DNA of 64,000 bases from contig NZ_CP122458.1 in assembly GCF_032598905.1 (NCBI RefSeq), forward strand, positions 930,001 to 994,000, read 5' to 3'. This document shows, one piece after another, positions 15,292-24,199 of this stretch (the stretch's first letter is position 1; the number at the start of each line of letters is the position of its first letter). The DNA comes from Streptomyces sp. 11x1 (GTDB lineage Bacteria; Actinomycetota; Actinomycetes; Streptomycetales; Streptomycetaceae). Made by a program: the position numbers and the translations under genes. Below the pieces are notes generated by a model, which saw nothing but the letters and a program-made list of their open reading frames with translations, ran no database searches and was not told the origin of the DNA.

Positions 15292-17721
15292 ATGGAACAC
15301 GCGACGATGAGGAGCCGCAAGGTTACGCACGGTGACACCCCTGCGTATGCCCTGGACGGTGCCGCCACCGCGCGGGCGGCCATGGACGGCGACGGCACGA
15401 TCGTCGAGTGGAACGAGGGCGCCAGGCGTCTGCTGGGCTGGCACGCGACGGAGATCGTAGGCCGTCCCGCAGAGGAGTTGCTGGCCCCCGGGGGTTCCTT
15501 CATGCCGCCCCCTCCGGGCAGCCGCAGCTGGAACGGCACGCTCGCGCTGCGTCACCGCGACGGGCGCACGGTGACGGCGTGGCTGCTCGCCCACCACCGG
15601 GGCCTGCGGAGTGCCGACGGCAACGGCAGCTGGCTGGTTCTCTGTCCGCTGGACGATCCCGGTCCGCTCGTGCGGGACGATCCGCTCGCGGCGGCCGTCA
15701 TGTTCCAGTCGCCGTGCGCCATGGCCGTCTTCGACGACCGCCTCCGACTGCGCGGCATCAACGAGGTGATGGCGGACGCCGTGGGGATGCCCGAGGACAA
15801 CCTCCGGGGTCTGCACATGTCCGAGATCCTCGGCGGCCGCCAGGGCGAGAAGCTGGAGCAGCACCTGCGCGAGGTGCTGGCCCTGGGCCGCCGCAAGGAC
15901 GTGCAGACCTTCCTCCGGGCGGCCGACGAGGACCGGGCCCACGCCTGGTCGGCGGCGATCGCCCCGCTGGCCGACGATTCGGGGGTGCCGATCGGGGTCT
16001 GTGTCACCGGGCACGACATCACCGAGCAGTACCTGGCGCGGCAGCGGCTGCAGCTGGTCAACGAGGCGAGCATCCGCATCGGCACCACCCTCGACGTGCG
16101 GCGGACCGCCCAGGAGCTGGCCGACGTGTGCGTCCCCGTCCTCGCCGACTTCGTCAGCGTCGACCTCATGCAGTCCCTCGACCACGGCGACGAACCCCAC
16201 GAGGGCCCGCTGTCCGCGCCCTTCACGCTGCGCCGCGCCGCCCACCAGTCGGTGACCCCCGGCTGCCCCGAGGCGGTGGTCGAGGTGGGCCACACCGATG
16301 TGTACCCGGCCACCTCCCCGCAGGCGGCGTCCCTCTCCGTCGGCCACACCATCGTGGCGACGGACCCCGCCAACACCCTCTCGGACTGGCTCGCCTGGGA
16401 CCCGGTGCGCAGCCAGCGGGTCAAGGAACTGGGCGTCCACACCACGATGTCGGTGCCGATCCGGGCCCGCGGCACCACCCTCGGCGTGGCCGTCCTGACC
16501 CGCTTCAAGCGGCTCGACCCGTTCACCCCCGACGACGAGCTGCTGGCGGAGGAGGTGACGGCCCGCGCCGCCGTCTGCATCGACAACGCCCGCCGGTACT
16601 CCCGCGAACGCGAGACCGCCCTCGCCCTCCAGCGCAGCCTCCTCCCCCAGACCCTCCCGTGCATGCCCGCCCTGGAGGCCGCCTCCCGCTACCTCCCGGC
16701 AGCGCAGGCCGGGGTCGGCGGAGACTGGTTCGACGTCATCCCGCTGTCCGGGATGCGGGTGGCCATGGTCGTCGGCGACGTCGTCGGCCACGGCGTCCAG
16801 GCCTCCGCAACCATGGGCCGCCTGCGGACCGCCGTACGCACCCTGGCCGATGTCGACCTCGCCCCCGACGAGCTGCTCACCCACCTCGACGACCTCGTCG
16901 TACGGCTGTCCGCCGAGGCCGGCAGCGAAGGGGTCACCGGTGAGGTGGGCGCCACCTGTCTGTACGCCGTCTACGACCCGGTGACCCGGCGCTGCACCTT
17001 CGCCCGTGCCGGGCACCCACCGCCGGTGGTGCTGGACCCGGACGGACGGCCCATGGAGGTCGAAGTGCCGTCGGGACAGCCCCTGGGCCTCGGCGGACTG
17101 CCCTTCGAGTCCGCCGAACTCGAACTGCCCGAGGGCACGGTCATCGCCCTCTACACCGACGGCCTGATCGAGACCCGGGACCGGGACATCGACACCGGTC
17201 AGGAGCTGCTGGCGGAGGCGCTGTCCGGCCGCAAGGGCTCGCTGGACGACATCTGCCAGGACGTCGTGCAGTCCCTGCTCCCCGCGAACGGCGCCCCCGA
17301 CGACGTGGCGTTGCTGCTGGCCCGCACCAGGGGGCTCCGGGCGGAGCGGGTGGCGACCTGGTCGATACCCGCCGACCCCGCGTTCGTCGCCCGGACCCGT
17401 CAGTACGTGCTGACGCAGATGGCGCTGTGGGGCATCAGCGAGTCGGCGTTCACGGCGGAGCTGGTGGTGAGCGAGCTGGTGACCAACGCCATCCGGCACG
17501 GCGCCCCGCCCATCCAGCTGCGCCTGATCCACGACGACACCACCCTCATCTGCGAGGTGTCGGACGGCAGTGGCACCGCCCCGCATCTGCGCCGGGCCAA
17601 GACCTTCGACGAGGGGGGACGCGGTCTGCTGCTGGTGGCCCAGCTGACGCAGCGCTGGGGCAGCCGGCACACCGAGGACGGCAAGACGATCTGGGCGGAC
17701 CTGGCCCTGTCGGAGGAGTGA
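15292..17721 (+). CDS. PAS-PAS-GAF-SpoIIE phosphatase-HATPase multidomain regulator
   Basis: About 809 residues. Domains in order: PAS ~20-120 (GTIVEWNEGARRLLGWHATEIVG), second PAS ~130-245 (FDDRLRLRGINEVMADAVG), GAF ~260-430, PP2C-type SpoIIE phosphatase ~440-645 with GGDWFDVIPL near 475, VVGDVVGHG and ALYTDGLIETR, and an RsbW-like HATPase_c ~660-805 with SELVTNAIRHG near 727 and DEGGRGLLLVAQL. It is cytoplasmic, with no membrane segment. This class dephosphorylates STAS antagonists and/or phosphorylates them, coupling ligand or redox sensing to sigma-factor release. The two orphan STAS proteins in this window are class-compatible substrates, not proven partners. ATG 15307 is an alternative start; neither has a strong ribosome site. 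Confidence 0.9.
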   Translation: MEHATMRSRKVTHGDTPAYALDGAATARAAMDGDGTIVEWNEGARRLLGWHATEIVGRPAEELLAPGGSFMPPPPGSRSWNGTLALRHRDGRTVTAWLLAHHRGLRSADGNGSWLVLCPLDDPGPLVRDDPLAAAVMFQSPCAMAVFDDRLRLRGINEVMADAVGMPEDNLRGLHMSEILGGRQGEKLEQHLREVLALGRRKDVQTFLRAADEDRAHAWSAAIAPLADDSGVPIGVCVTGHDITEQYLARQRLQLVNEASIRIGTTLDVRRTAQELADVCVPVLADFVSVDLMQSLDHGDEPHEGPLSAPFTLRRAAHQSVTPGCPEAVVEVGHTDVYPATSPQAASLSVGHTIVATDPANTLSDWLAWDPVRSQRVKELGVHTTMSVPIRARGTTLGVAVLTRFKRLDPFTPDDELLAEEVTARAAVCIDNARRYSRERETALALQRSLLPQTLPCMPALEAASRYLPAAQAGVGGDWFDVIPLSGMRVAMVVGDVVGHGVQASATMGRLRTAVRTLADVDLAPDELLTHLDDLVVRLSAEAGSEGVTGEVGATCLYAVYDPVTRRCTFARAGHPPPVVLDPDGRPMEVEVPSGQPLGLGGLPFESAELELPEGTVIALYTDGLIETRDRDIDTGQELLAEALSGRKGSLDDICQDVVQSLLPANGAPDDVALLLARTRGLRAERVATWSIPADPAFVARTRQYVLTQMALWGISESAFTAELVVSELVTNAIRHGAPPIQLRLIHDDTTLICEVSDGSGTAPHLRRAKTFDEGGRGLLLVAQLTQRWGSRHTEDGKTIWADLALSEE

Positions 17722-17877
17722 GCACGGCCTCGTTGAGGTGAGCCGGATCTCACCTCACGGTCACACGTGTGTTCGTCGAGTGTCGCCGGGCAGCTGTAGG
17801 GTGCACCAGTCTCGGCGCCGTCGAGCGCCCTGGCTCCCCCTCCCCCCCCCGCCGAAGAACGCCCCGAAAACCCTGCC

Positions 17878-19137
17878 GTGAACACCGCCCCCGCCGAGGT
17901 CCTGTCCGTAGTCCTGCTCGTCGTCGTCCTCGGCTGTGCGGTCGCCCGCCCCTTCGGACTGCCTGAAGCGGTGGTCGCCGTACCGGCCGCCGGGATCGCC
18001 GTGGCCGTCGGTGCCGTCTCCCTGGACCACGCCCGCGCCGAGGCCGAGCTGCTGGGCCCGGTGCTCGGGTTCCTGGCCGCCGTGCTCGTGCTGGCCAAGC
18101 TCTGCGACGACGAGGGGCTCTTCCAGGCCTGCGGGGCGTGGATGGCGCGCGCGTCGGCGGGCCGGCCCCGTCGGCTGCTGGGGGCGACGTTCGCGCTGGC
18201 CTCCGGCATCACGGCGGTGCTCAGCCTGGACGCGACGGTCGTGCTGCTGACTCCGGTGGTGTTCGCGACCGTGGCCCGGCTGGGCGCCCGCCCCAAACCT
18301 CATCTGTACGCCACCGCGCACCTGTCGAACACGGCCTCGCTGCTGCTGCCCGTGTCCAACCTCACCAACCTGCTGGCGTTCACCGCCAGCGGGCTGACCT
18401 TCACCCGGTTCGCGCTGCTGATGGCGGCCCCGTGGGCGGTGGCCGTGGCCGCCGAGTACCTGGTGTTCCGGCGGTTCTTCGCGGCCGATCTGGACGCGGC
18501 GGCACCCGCGCCCGAAGAGGCCGTCGAGGCGCCCGAGCTGCCGATGTTCGCGCTGGCCACGGTCGTGTGCACGCTCGCCGGGTTCGTGTTGACGTCCGTG
18601 CTCGGGATCGAGCCGGTGTGGGCGGCGCTGGCCGGGGCCCTGGTGCTCTCGGTCCGTGCGCTGGTCCGCCGGACCACGTCCCCGGCCGCGCTCTTCCACT
18701 CCCTTTCCCTGCCCTTCCTCGCCTTCGTGCTGGCGCTCGGGGTCGTGGTGCGCGCGGTGGTCGACAACGGGCTCGCCGACGCGCTGGGCCGGGTGATGCC
18801 GTCCGGCACCGGTCTGCTCGCCCTGCTCGGCGTCGCCGCCCTGGCCGCCGTCCTCTCCAACGTCATCAACAACCTGCCCGCGGTTCTGGTGCTGGTCCCG
18901 CTGGCCGCCCCGCTGGGCACGGGCGCCGTCCTCGCCGTGCTGCTGGGGGTCAACATCGGCCCGAACCTGACGTACGCCGGTTCCCTGGCCACCCTGCTGT
19001 GGCGGCGCATCGTCCACCAGCACGACCACGGCGTGGACCTCGGCGAGTTCACCCGCCTCGGCCTCCTCACCGTCCCGGCGGCCCTGGTGTCGTCGGTGGT
19101 GGCGCTGTGGCTGTCACTGCTGGCCTTCGGCGGCTGA
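17878..19137 (+). CDS. ArsB/SLC13-type membrane transporter
   Basis: 419 residues from GTG 17878. Roughly ten to twelve hydrophobic segments run throughout, with the ion-transporter-superfamily signatures ASGITAVLSLDATVVLLTPVVFATVARL near residue 105 and the second inverted repeat SNVINNLPAVLVLVPLAAPLG near 325, followed by GVNIGPNLTYAGSLATLLWRRI. These are the paired substrate-binding half-repeats of ArsB (arsenite efflux) and related SLC13 anion carriers. No ArsR, ArsC or ArsA gene is adjacent, so the substrate is open. The nearby upstream palindrome CACACGTGTG (17762-17771) may be a regulator site. Confidence 0.82.
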   Translation: MNTAPAEVLSVVLLVVVLGCAVARPFGLPEAVVAVPAAGIAVAVGAVSLDHARAEAELLGPVLGFLAAVLVLAKLCDDEGLFQACGAWMARASAGRPRRLLGATFALASGITAVLSLDATVVLLTPVVFATVARLGARPKPHLYATAHLSNTASLLLPVSNLTNLLAFTASGLTFTRFALLMAAPWAVAVAAEYLVFRRFFAADLDAAAPAPEEAVEAPELPMFALATVVCTLAGFVLTSVLGIEPVWAALAGALVLSVRALVRRTTSPAALFHSLSLPFLAFVLALGVVVRAVVDNGLADALGRVMPSGTGLLALLGVAALAAVLSNVINNLPAVLVLVPLAAPLGTGAVLAVLLGVNIGPNLTYAGSLATLLWRRIVHQHDHGVDLGEFTRLGLLTVPAALVSSVVALWLSLLAFGG

Positions 19138-19199
19138 GGCGGCCCGCCGTCCAGCCGCCGTCGTTGGCGCGACCGGTGTGACGGCGGGGGCGAGACCGT

Positions 19200-20153
19200 T
19201 CAGTCGCGGTCCCGGAGCCCCTGCCGGTACTCCCCCGGCGGCACCCCGTAGCGCTGCCGGAACACCCGGCTGAAGTGGAACGGGCTGCCGAACCCGGAGG
19301 CGGCTGCGACCCGTTCCACGGGGAGCTCGGTGGCCTCCAGGAGACGGGCGGCGTGCAGCAGGCGGGCCTGGCTGAGGGCCCGCATCGGGGAGTGGCCGAG
19401 CTGCTCGGTGAACAGGTGCGCGAAGCGGGACGGGGAGAGGGAGACCCGCTCGGCGAAGGAGCGGACGGTGTGCGGGGCGCCGGGGTCGGCGGTGATCAGG
19501 TCCTGCGCCCGCCTGATCCTCGGATCCACCCCCGACCGGCGCGGCTCGGCCCTGGCGACGGTGAGCAGCACCACCTCCTCCAGTGAGCACAGGGCGAGTT
19601 CACGGGCCGCCGTGCCGTGCGCGACGGCGACCTCGTCACGGGGTGCGAGAGCCCCGGGCGTCGACAAGGTGCCGCCTCCCCGCGACGACTCGGCGTCGGT
19701 GCGCGGGGCGGGCGGGGAGCCCTCGCCGGTCCAGCGGGCGTCCGCGAGCATGCGGCAAAAGGCCGCGTCGACCCGTTCGCGGATGCCGTCGGGGGCCGAG
19801 GGCACGGCGTACACACGGTCGGCGGTCTCGTACGGGCGCAGCCAGGCGGTCCAGGACGGGCGCGCCTGGCAGTGCACCCACCAGAACGCCCAGTGCCCGG
19901 CACCGGGCCGGACCGTGTAGTGCTGCGGCACCCCCGGGCCGAGGACCACGAGGTCACCCGGGCCGGCCGGGACCCGCGTGCCGCCCTGCCGCAGCAGTCC
20001 TCCGCCGCCCGTGGTCCAGGTGAACAGCCAGCTGTCCGCGCCGCGCGCCCGGTGCATGGCGTAGGGCGGCCGCTGGTCGAAGCGTCCGATGATCACCTGG
20101 CCCGGAGACGGATTGACGGGCGCAGCAGTCTCGGGCAGGTCGTCAGCACGCAC
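19200..20153 (-). CDS. AraC-family transcriptional regulator with cupin sensor
   Basis: About 317 residues from GTG 20153 (GGAGG six bases upstream); ATG 20159 abuts the ribosome site and is less likely. The N-terminal half is an AraC-type cupin (RAPYAMHRARGADSWLFTWTTGGGGLLR, GDLVVLGPGVPQHYTV, HWAFWWVHC). The C-terminal ~100 residues carry two helix-turn-helix units (VRSFAERVSLSPSRFAHLFTEQLGHSP and VERVAAASGFGSPFHFSRVFRQRYG). It is divergent from the PhyH-type oxygenase gene with a 70-base gap, so that gene is its probable target; a sugar or other small molecule should be the effector. Single gene. Confidence 0.9.
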   Translation of the reverse strand: MRADDLPETAAPVNPSPGQVIIGRFDQRPPYAMHRARGADSWLFTWTTGGGGLLRQGGTRVPAGPGDLVVLGPGVPQHYTVRPGAGHWAFWWVHCQARPSWTAWLRPYETADRVYAVPSAPDGIRERVDAAFCRMLADARWTGEGSPPAPRTDAESSRGGGTLSTPGALAPRDEVAVAHGTAARELALCSLEEVVLLTVARAEPRRSGVDPRIRRAQDLITADPGAPHTVRSFAERVSLSPSRFAHLFTEQLGHSPMRALSQARLLHAARLLEATELPVERVAAASGFGSPFHFSRVFRQRYGVPPGEYRQGLRDRD

Positions 20154-20223
20154 AGGCATCCTCCGGAAGAGCGCTTGTGCCTAGCTTGGAGTACACGGAC
20201 GACGCCGAAGAGGGGTGCCACGG

Positions 20224-21018
20224 ATGCCAGTCACGGACAACACGGAGTTCGAGGAGAACGGCTATGTGGTGGTGCGGGGGCTGTTCTCGCCGACCGAGAT
20301 CGAGCAGCTGTGCTACCGGTTCGCGGCGCTGCAGGCCGGCGGCCCCGTCCCGGGTCACTTCCAACCGCGCCCGGTCCCGGCGGACGGGCCGGCGGACCCC
20401 CTGCGTGTCTACCCCCGGGTGATGCATCCGCACCGCATCGACGATATGTCGCTGCGGGTTCTCCTCGACACCCGGCTGCGGGAGATCCTGGAGGGCCTGC
20501 TCGGCGAGGAGGTGCTGGCCGCGCAGAGCATGTTCTACTTCAAGCCGCCGGGGGCCCGGGGGCAGGCGCTGCACCAGGACAACTTCTATCTGCGGGTCGA
20601 ACCGGGGACCTGTGTGGCCGCGTGGATCGCCTGCGACGTGATCGACCGGGACAACGGAGGTCTGGAGGTCGTGCCGGGGACGCACCGCATGGATCTGTTC
20701 TGTCCGGAGGTGGCGGACTCGGAGGTGTCCTTCGCCCGCGAGTACGTCGCACCGCCGCCCGGTCTGACCCCCGTGCCCGTCGACATGTCCCCGGGTGACG
20801 TCCTCTTCTTCAACGGCAGCCTGGTCCACGGCTCCCAGCCCAACCACACCGCCGATCGCTTCCGCCGTTCCTTCATCGGCCACTACGTGGGCCGCTCCGC
20901 CGAACGCATCGGCCGCTACTACGAGACGCTGACGATGAGCGGCGCCCCCGTGGCCCTCGCGGAGAGCGAGGGAGCGGGCCCGTGCGGCACGGAGTTCGAA
21001 CCGGTGGGAGCCCACTGA
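20224..21018 (+). CDS. Phytanoyl-CoA dioxygenase (PhyH) family Fe(II)/2-oxoglutarate oxygenase
   Basis: 264 residues. Starts at ATG 20224 with GAAGAGGGG 8 bases upstream. The double-stranded beta-helix metal site is complete: HQD at residues 117-119 (ALHQDNFYL), the distal His near 202 (SLVHGSQPN) and the 2-oxoglutarate-binding Arg near 213 (DRFRRSF). It should hydroxylate an unactivated carbon using Fe(II), O2 and 2-oxoglutarate. The substrate is unknown; the family covers fatty acyl-CoAs, ectoine and secondary metabolites. The divergent AraC gene points to an inducible catabolic or tailoring role. There is no partner enzyme next to it. Confidence 0.88.
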   Translation: MPVTDNTEFEENGYVVVRGLFSPTEIEQLCYRFAALQAGGPVPGHFQPRPVPADGPADPLRVYPRVMHPHRIDDMSLRVLLDTRLREILEGLLGEEVLAAQSMFYFKPPGARGQALHQDNFYLRVEPGTCVAAWIACDVIDRDNGGLEVVPGTHRMDLFCPEVADSEVSFAREYVAPPPGLTPVPVDMSPGDVLFFNGSLVHGSQPNHTADRFRRSFIGHYVGRSAERIGRYYETLTMSGAPVALAESEGAGPCGTEFEPVGAH

Positions 21019-21033
21019 CCGGGGCCAGGGGTC

Positions 21034-21140
21034 TCAGCACAGTCTGAGCAGCCCGCGCCCGACCGCCTCGGAGACCGTGCTCGCCCCGTTCTCGGTGCCG
21101 AGCTTGCGGCAGACGCTGTCGATGGGGACGGCGACGGAGC
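21034..21140 (-). pseudogene. Fragment of a LuxR-type HTH regulator (3' end only)
   Basis: The minus strand reads ...VPIDSVCRKLGTENGASTVSEAVGRGLL and then a stop. This matches the last helix-turn-helix segment of NarL/LuxR-type regulators (xxRKLGxxxRxEAVxxAxxxGLL). No open frame extends upstream with a DNA-binding first helix, because the flavoprotein gene begins there. I read it as the remnant tail of a deleted regulator. Confidence 0.4.
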
Positions 21141-21746
21141 TCAGCGTGTGAGGGCCTCTCCCTCGTCGTCCGACTCCAGCAGGTCCAGCGCCCGTTCCCA
21201 CAGGAACTCGGCGCGTCCGCCGTCCTCCCCCTCGGCCTCACCGGTATACGGGTCGCCGAACTTCACGCCCATGCCGCGCAGGCGTTCCAGGCTCGCGCGG
21301 TACGCGGGGTGGGCGGCGAGGGCGTCGGCGACGCAGGGCAGCACGGCGATCGGGACGCCCAGGCCGCATGCCTCGCACAACGTGCCGACCGCGAGGGTGT
21401 CGGCCAGTCCGGCGGCCCACTTGTTGACGGTGTTGAAGGTGGCGGGCGCGACCACCACGGCGTCCGGCGGCGGGAAGGGGCGGGCGTCGCCCGGTCGCCG
21501 CCAGGCGGAACGGATCGGGCGCCCGGTCTGCGCCTCGACGGCGGCCGTGTCGAAGAATCCGCCCATGGCGACGGGCGTCGCGATGACCCCGACCTCCCAG
21601 TCGCGCTCCTGGGCGGCGGTGACGAGCTTGCTGACCCCGGCGGCGACGCCGGCCGCGCAGACGACGACGTAGAGGAAGGGCCTTTCGCCCCGGCCGGGCC
21701 CGCCTCGCCCCGACCGGTCTCCGGCGGTGTTCGCAGTCGCAGTCAC
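21141..21746 (-). CDS. Flavoprotein (HFCD/EpiD-like) of the phosphopantothenoylcysteine-decarboxylase family
   Basis: 201 residues. The Rossmann-like flavoprotein fold shows YVVVCAAGVAAGVSKLVTAAQERDWEVGVIATPVA at residues 25-60, then the FMN-contacting PPPDAVVVAPATFNTVNKWAAGLADTLAVGTL (the family PASANT-like PATFNT motif near 100) and the closing VPIAVLPCVADALAAHP. The His of the decarboxylases is not obvious, so decarboxylation of a cysteine thiol is not assured. Streptomyces commonly have this stand-alone flavoprotein with unknown role. The N-terminal 20 residues are Gly/Arg-rich and low-complexity. Confidence 0.82.
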   Translation of the reverse strand: MTATANTAGDRSGRGGPGRGERPFLYVVVCAAGVAAGVSKLVTAAQERDWEVGVIATPVAMGGFFDTAAVEAQTGRPIRSAWRRPGDARPFPPPDAVVVAPATFNTVNKWAAGLADTLAVGTLCEACGLGVPIAVLPCVADALAAHPAYRASLERLRGMGVKFGDPYTGEAEGEDGGRAEFLWERALDLLESDDEGEALTR

Positions 21747-21879
21747 CTGTCGACCCTAGTCAACTACCCGGCGCTAGAACCAATGCCGCGTAGTTAAGCC
21801 TCAGGCGAGGTGGTCAAGTTGGGCGGGACTTGGGGCGGCGAGGACGCTCGGGGCGGACAGCAGGGAAGCCGGGGAGCGT

Positions 21880-22167
21880 CCCGTCTCCCCGGCCCGCCCC
21901 GCCGACGCCCTCCCCGCCGGGATCGCGCGGTGCCGGCGGGGACGGCGCGCGCAGGGCCTGTTCGCAGGGCTGAGCGCGCAGGACAACGTGCTGCTGCCGA
22001 GCGTGCGGACGCTCGCCCGGCACGGGGGGCCTCGGCGCGGAGCGGGGGTGTTCCGCGCGCTCGCCGAGGCGGTCGGGCTGCGACCCGCGCGGCCGGGGGC
22101 TGCCCGCCTCCGCGTTCTCCGGCGGCAACCAGCAGAAGCTGCTGCTTGGCCGCTGGCTGAGCAGGTC
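21880..22167 (+). pseudogene. Frameshifted fragment of a sugar ABC-transporter ATPase (RbsA-type)
   Basis: The plus strand encodes ADALPAGIA then GRRAQGLFAGLSAQDNVLLPSVRTLARHG, the second-domain region of RbsA-type ATPases (consensus [14 protein letters not shown]...SVRENVALP). After a frame change at about 22095 it encodes SAFSGGNQQKLLLGRWLSR (22110-22166), the variant signature motif of the same domain. Walker A and both ends are missing and at least one frameshift is present. It ends abruptly where the minus-strand oxidoreductase fragment begins. Confidence 0.7.
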
Positions 22168-22500
22168 GGGGGTGCCGAGTTCCCTGGCCATCAGCCGGGG
22201 GTGACGCAGCGGGGCGAGGAGGGCCGCTGCGGCCGAGCGCAGGCGCTCGGTGACGGACGCGATGGAGGCGAGCAGGAGCAGGAAATGGGGCCAGGGGGTG
22301 TACGGGTCCTGGTCGCCGGGGAGTGCGTAGTCGCGGGGGTGCCCATGATGCCGTCGGCGGCGTCGGGGCCGGGCACGATGTGTTCGCCGACCATGACGGA
22401 GTCGAAGCCGGCGTCCTCGGCCTCGCGTGCCCACCGTACGGCGGCGGGCAGGTCGGCCCGGTCGCCGGTGAGGGTCCAGTCTCGCTGAGGACCAGAGGCA
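22168..22500 (-). pseudogene. Frameshifted fragment of a luciferase-like (LLM) flavin oxidoreductase
   Basis: The minus strand encodes the 5' part of an F420/FMN luciferase-like monooxygenase: ADLPAAVRWAREAEDAGFDSVMVGEHIVPGPDA, then after a one-base frameshift (~22345) DYALPGDQDPYTPWPHFLLLLASIASVTERLR and LLAPLRHPRLMARELGT. Coding stops at the junction with the ABC-ATPase fragment near 22168; the C-terminal two thirds are absent. More frame errors occur near the start. Confidence 0.7.
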
Positions 22501-22595
22501 TGCCGGGGGGGTACTCATGGGGGACTCATCGTGGATTCGCTCTGCTCCGTACAATTTGATCCCGAATGACCGAGCGACCGATCAGAGGAGCACCC

Positions 22596-23168
22596 GTGCC
22601 CGGCCAGCGATCCATCACCGAAGTCGAGAAGCTCGCCGCGGCGAAGCTGGGGGACTTCTCGATCCGCCGGGACCAGATGACGGCGGTGGCGAACATCTAC
22701 CGGGCCGCCTCGGCGGTGCGGCAGCACCTGGAGAACTCCGTGCTGCGCGGTTCCGACCTGACCTGGACGGCCTTCGTGGTGCTGTGGGTGGTGTGGGTGT
22801 GGGGCGAGTCCGAGACCCGGCACGTCGCCGAGGAGGCGGGCATCTCCAAGGGCACGCTCACGGGGGTCGCCCGGACGCTGGAGTCGCGGGGGCTGGTGCG
22901 GCGGGCGGACCACCCGACGGACGGACGGCTGGTGCTGCTGGCCCTCACCGACGAGGGCGAGGAACTGATGCGGCGGGTGTTCCCGGCCTTCAACGAAGAG
23001 GAGGCCTTCGTCACCGGGCAGCTCAGCGACGCGGAGTGCCGCAGCCTCGCGGAGGGGCTGCGCAGTGTCGTGCTCCAGGTCGAGGAGCACGGCGAGGAGC
23101 GCCGCCGCACCCTGCTGAACGGCGCTGAGCCCGCGCCCCGGCGCAGTGGCCGCCGCCCGAAGGCGTGA
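22596..23168 (+). CDS. MarR-family transcriptional regulator
   Basis: About 190 residues from GTG 22596 (AGAGGAG six bases upstream); an ATG at 22566 would add ten residues. A winged helix-turn-helix covers residues ~50-150: LTWTAFVVLWVVWVWGESETRHVAEEAGISKGTLTGVARTLESRGLVRR then the wing DHPTDGRLVLLALTDEGEEL, the classic MarR motif. A Lys/Arg-rich tail follows. It is divergent from the decayed luciferase-like gene, which may once have been its target. No intact target is adjacent. It probably represses its own promoter. Confidence 0.9.
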   Translation: MPGQRSITEVEKLAAAKLGDFSIRRDQMTAVANIYRAASAVRQHLENSVLRGSDLTWTAFVVLWVVWVWGESETRHVAEEAGISKGTLTGVARTLESRGLVRRADHPTDGRLVLLALTDEGEELMRRVFPAFNEEEAFVTGQLSDAECRSLAEGLRSVVLQVEEHGEERRRTLLNGAEPAPRRSGRRPKA

Positions 23169-23429
23169 CGGCTCCGCGTCGGACGCGCCCGTCCGTCCAC
23201 CCCGGCACCCTCTCCACCGTTTGGGCGCAAACAAGGCAGGCGGGCGTCGAATCCATGACCAAGGGCCGCCGGCGAATCACTCGCGCACGGCGCCCCTCAT
23301 CGCCCTAATTCGCTTGCGGGGGCGGAGCGCCGGGCCCCAGGATCTGCGCATGTTCAGCCATCACGCCTCCCTGACGCCGTCCTTCGCCACCGCCTCGCCG
23401 GTGCGGGGGCAGCAGCAGCCGGGCCGACC

Positions 23430-24074
23430 GTGGGAGCCGGCACCGCCCCGGTCGTGACGGCCGCGCTCGTCGCGGGGCTCCTCGCCGGCTATGGCATCGC
23501 CATCCCGGTCGGAGCGGTCGCGACCTACCTCGTCTCCCTCACCGCCCGTACGTCCCTCCGGACCGGAGCGTGCGCCGCGCTCGGCGTCGCGACGGCCGAC
23601 GGGCTGTACGCCCTGTTCGCCGCCCTCGGCGGTACGGCCCTCGCGAACGCCCTGCACCCCGTGCTGACACCGCTGCGCTGGGCCTCCGCCCTGGTGCTCC
23701 TCGCGCTGGCGGCACGCGGCGCGACCGGGGCCGTGCGCCAGTACCGCGCCCGGCGCCTGCCCACCCGTGACCAGCGGAATCCGGTCGGACCCGCGCGCGC
23801 CTACGTCGCCCTCCTGGGGATCACCCTGCTGAACCCCACGACGGTGGTGTACTTCGCCGCGCTGGTGCTCGGCAGCCGCGCCACACAGGCCGTGAGCGCC
23901 CTGGAACAGGCGGTGTTCGTGCTCGCCGCGTTCCTCGCCTCGGCGAGCTGGCAGCTGCTGCTCGCGGGCGGCGGCGCCCTGCTGGGCCGGGCGCTGACCG
24001 GACACCGGGGGCGGCTGCTCACCGGCCTCGTGTCGAGTGCCGTGATCGCGGGACTGGCGGTGCTGATGCCATAG
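23430..24074 (+). CDS. LysE-family amino-acid exporter
   Basis: 214 residues from GTG 23430; an in-frame GTG at 23454 is an alternative. Six hydrophobic segments, with the family opening LLAGYGIAIPVGAVATYLVSLTARTSLRTGACAALGVATADGLYA (the PxGPxxxxxxxxxxxG-type motif) and RNPVGPARAYVALLGITLLNPTTVVYFAALV, in which LLNPTT is the second conserved motif. It exports amino acids or similar solutes. Single gene; no adjacent LysG-like regulator. Confidence 0.85.
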   Translation: MGAGTAPVVTAALVAGLLAGYGIAIPVGAVATYLVSLTARTSLRTGACAALGVATADGLYALFAALGGTALANALHPVLTPLRWASALVLLALAARGATGAVRQYRARRLPTRDQRNPVGPARAYVALLGITLLNPTTVVYFAALVLGSRATQAVSALEQAVFVLAAFLASASWQLLLAGGGALLGRALTGHRGRLLTGLVSSAVIAGLAVLMP

Positions 24075-24199
24075 CCGTCGCCCTGGCGGGCCGCGTTCGC
24101 ACAAGCCCCGTGCGGACGTGGCCCGATGAGGATGATTCCGCGAGGGGCCGGTGTTGAATGCGGGGAAGAGTCTGTACGCGACAGCAAGGGACGATTGCC

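Noticed and set aside
17762..17771. CACACGTGTG palindrome before the ArsB-type gene
   Set aside because: A 10-base palindrome is plausible by chance and no regulator gene is adjacent; mentioned with the gene only.
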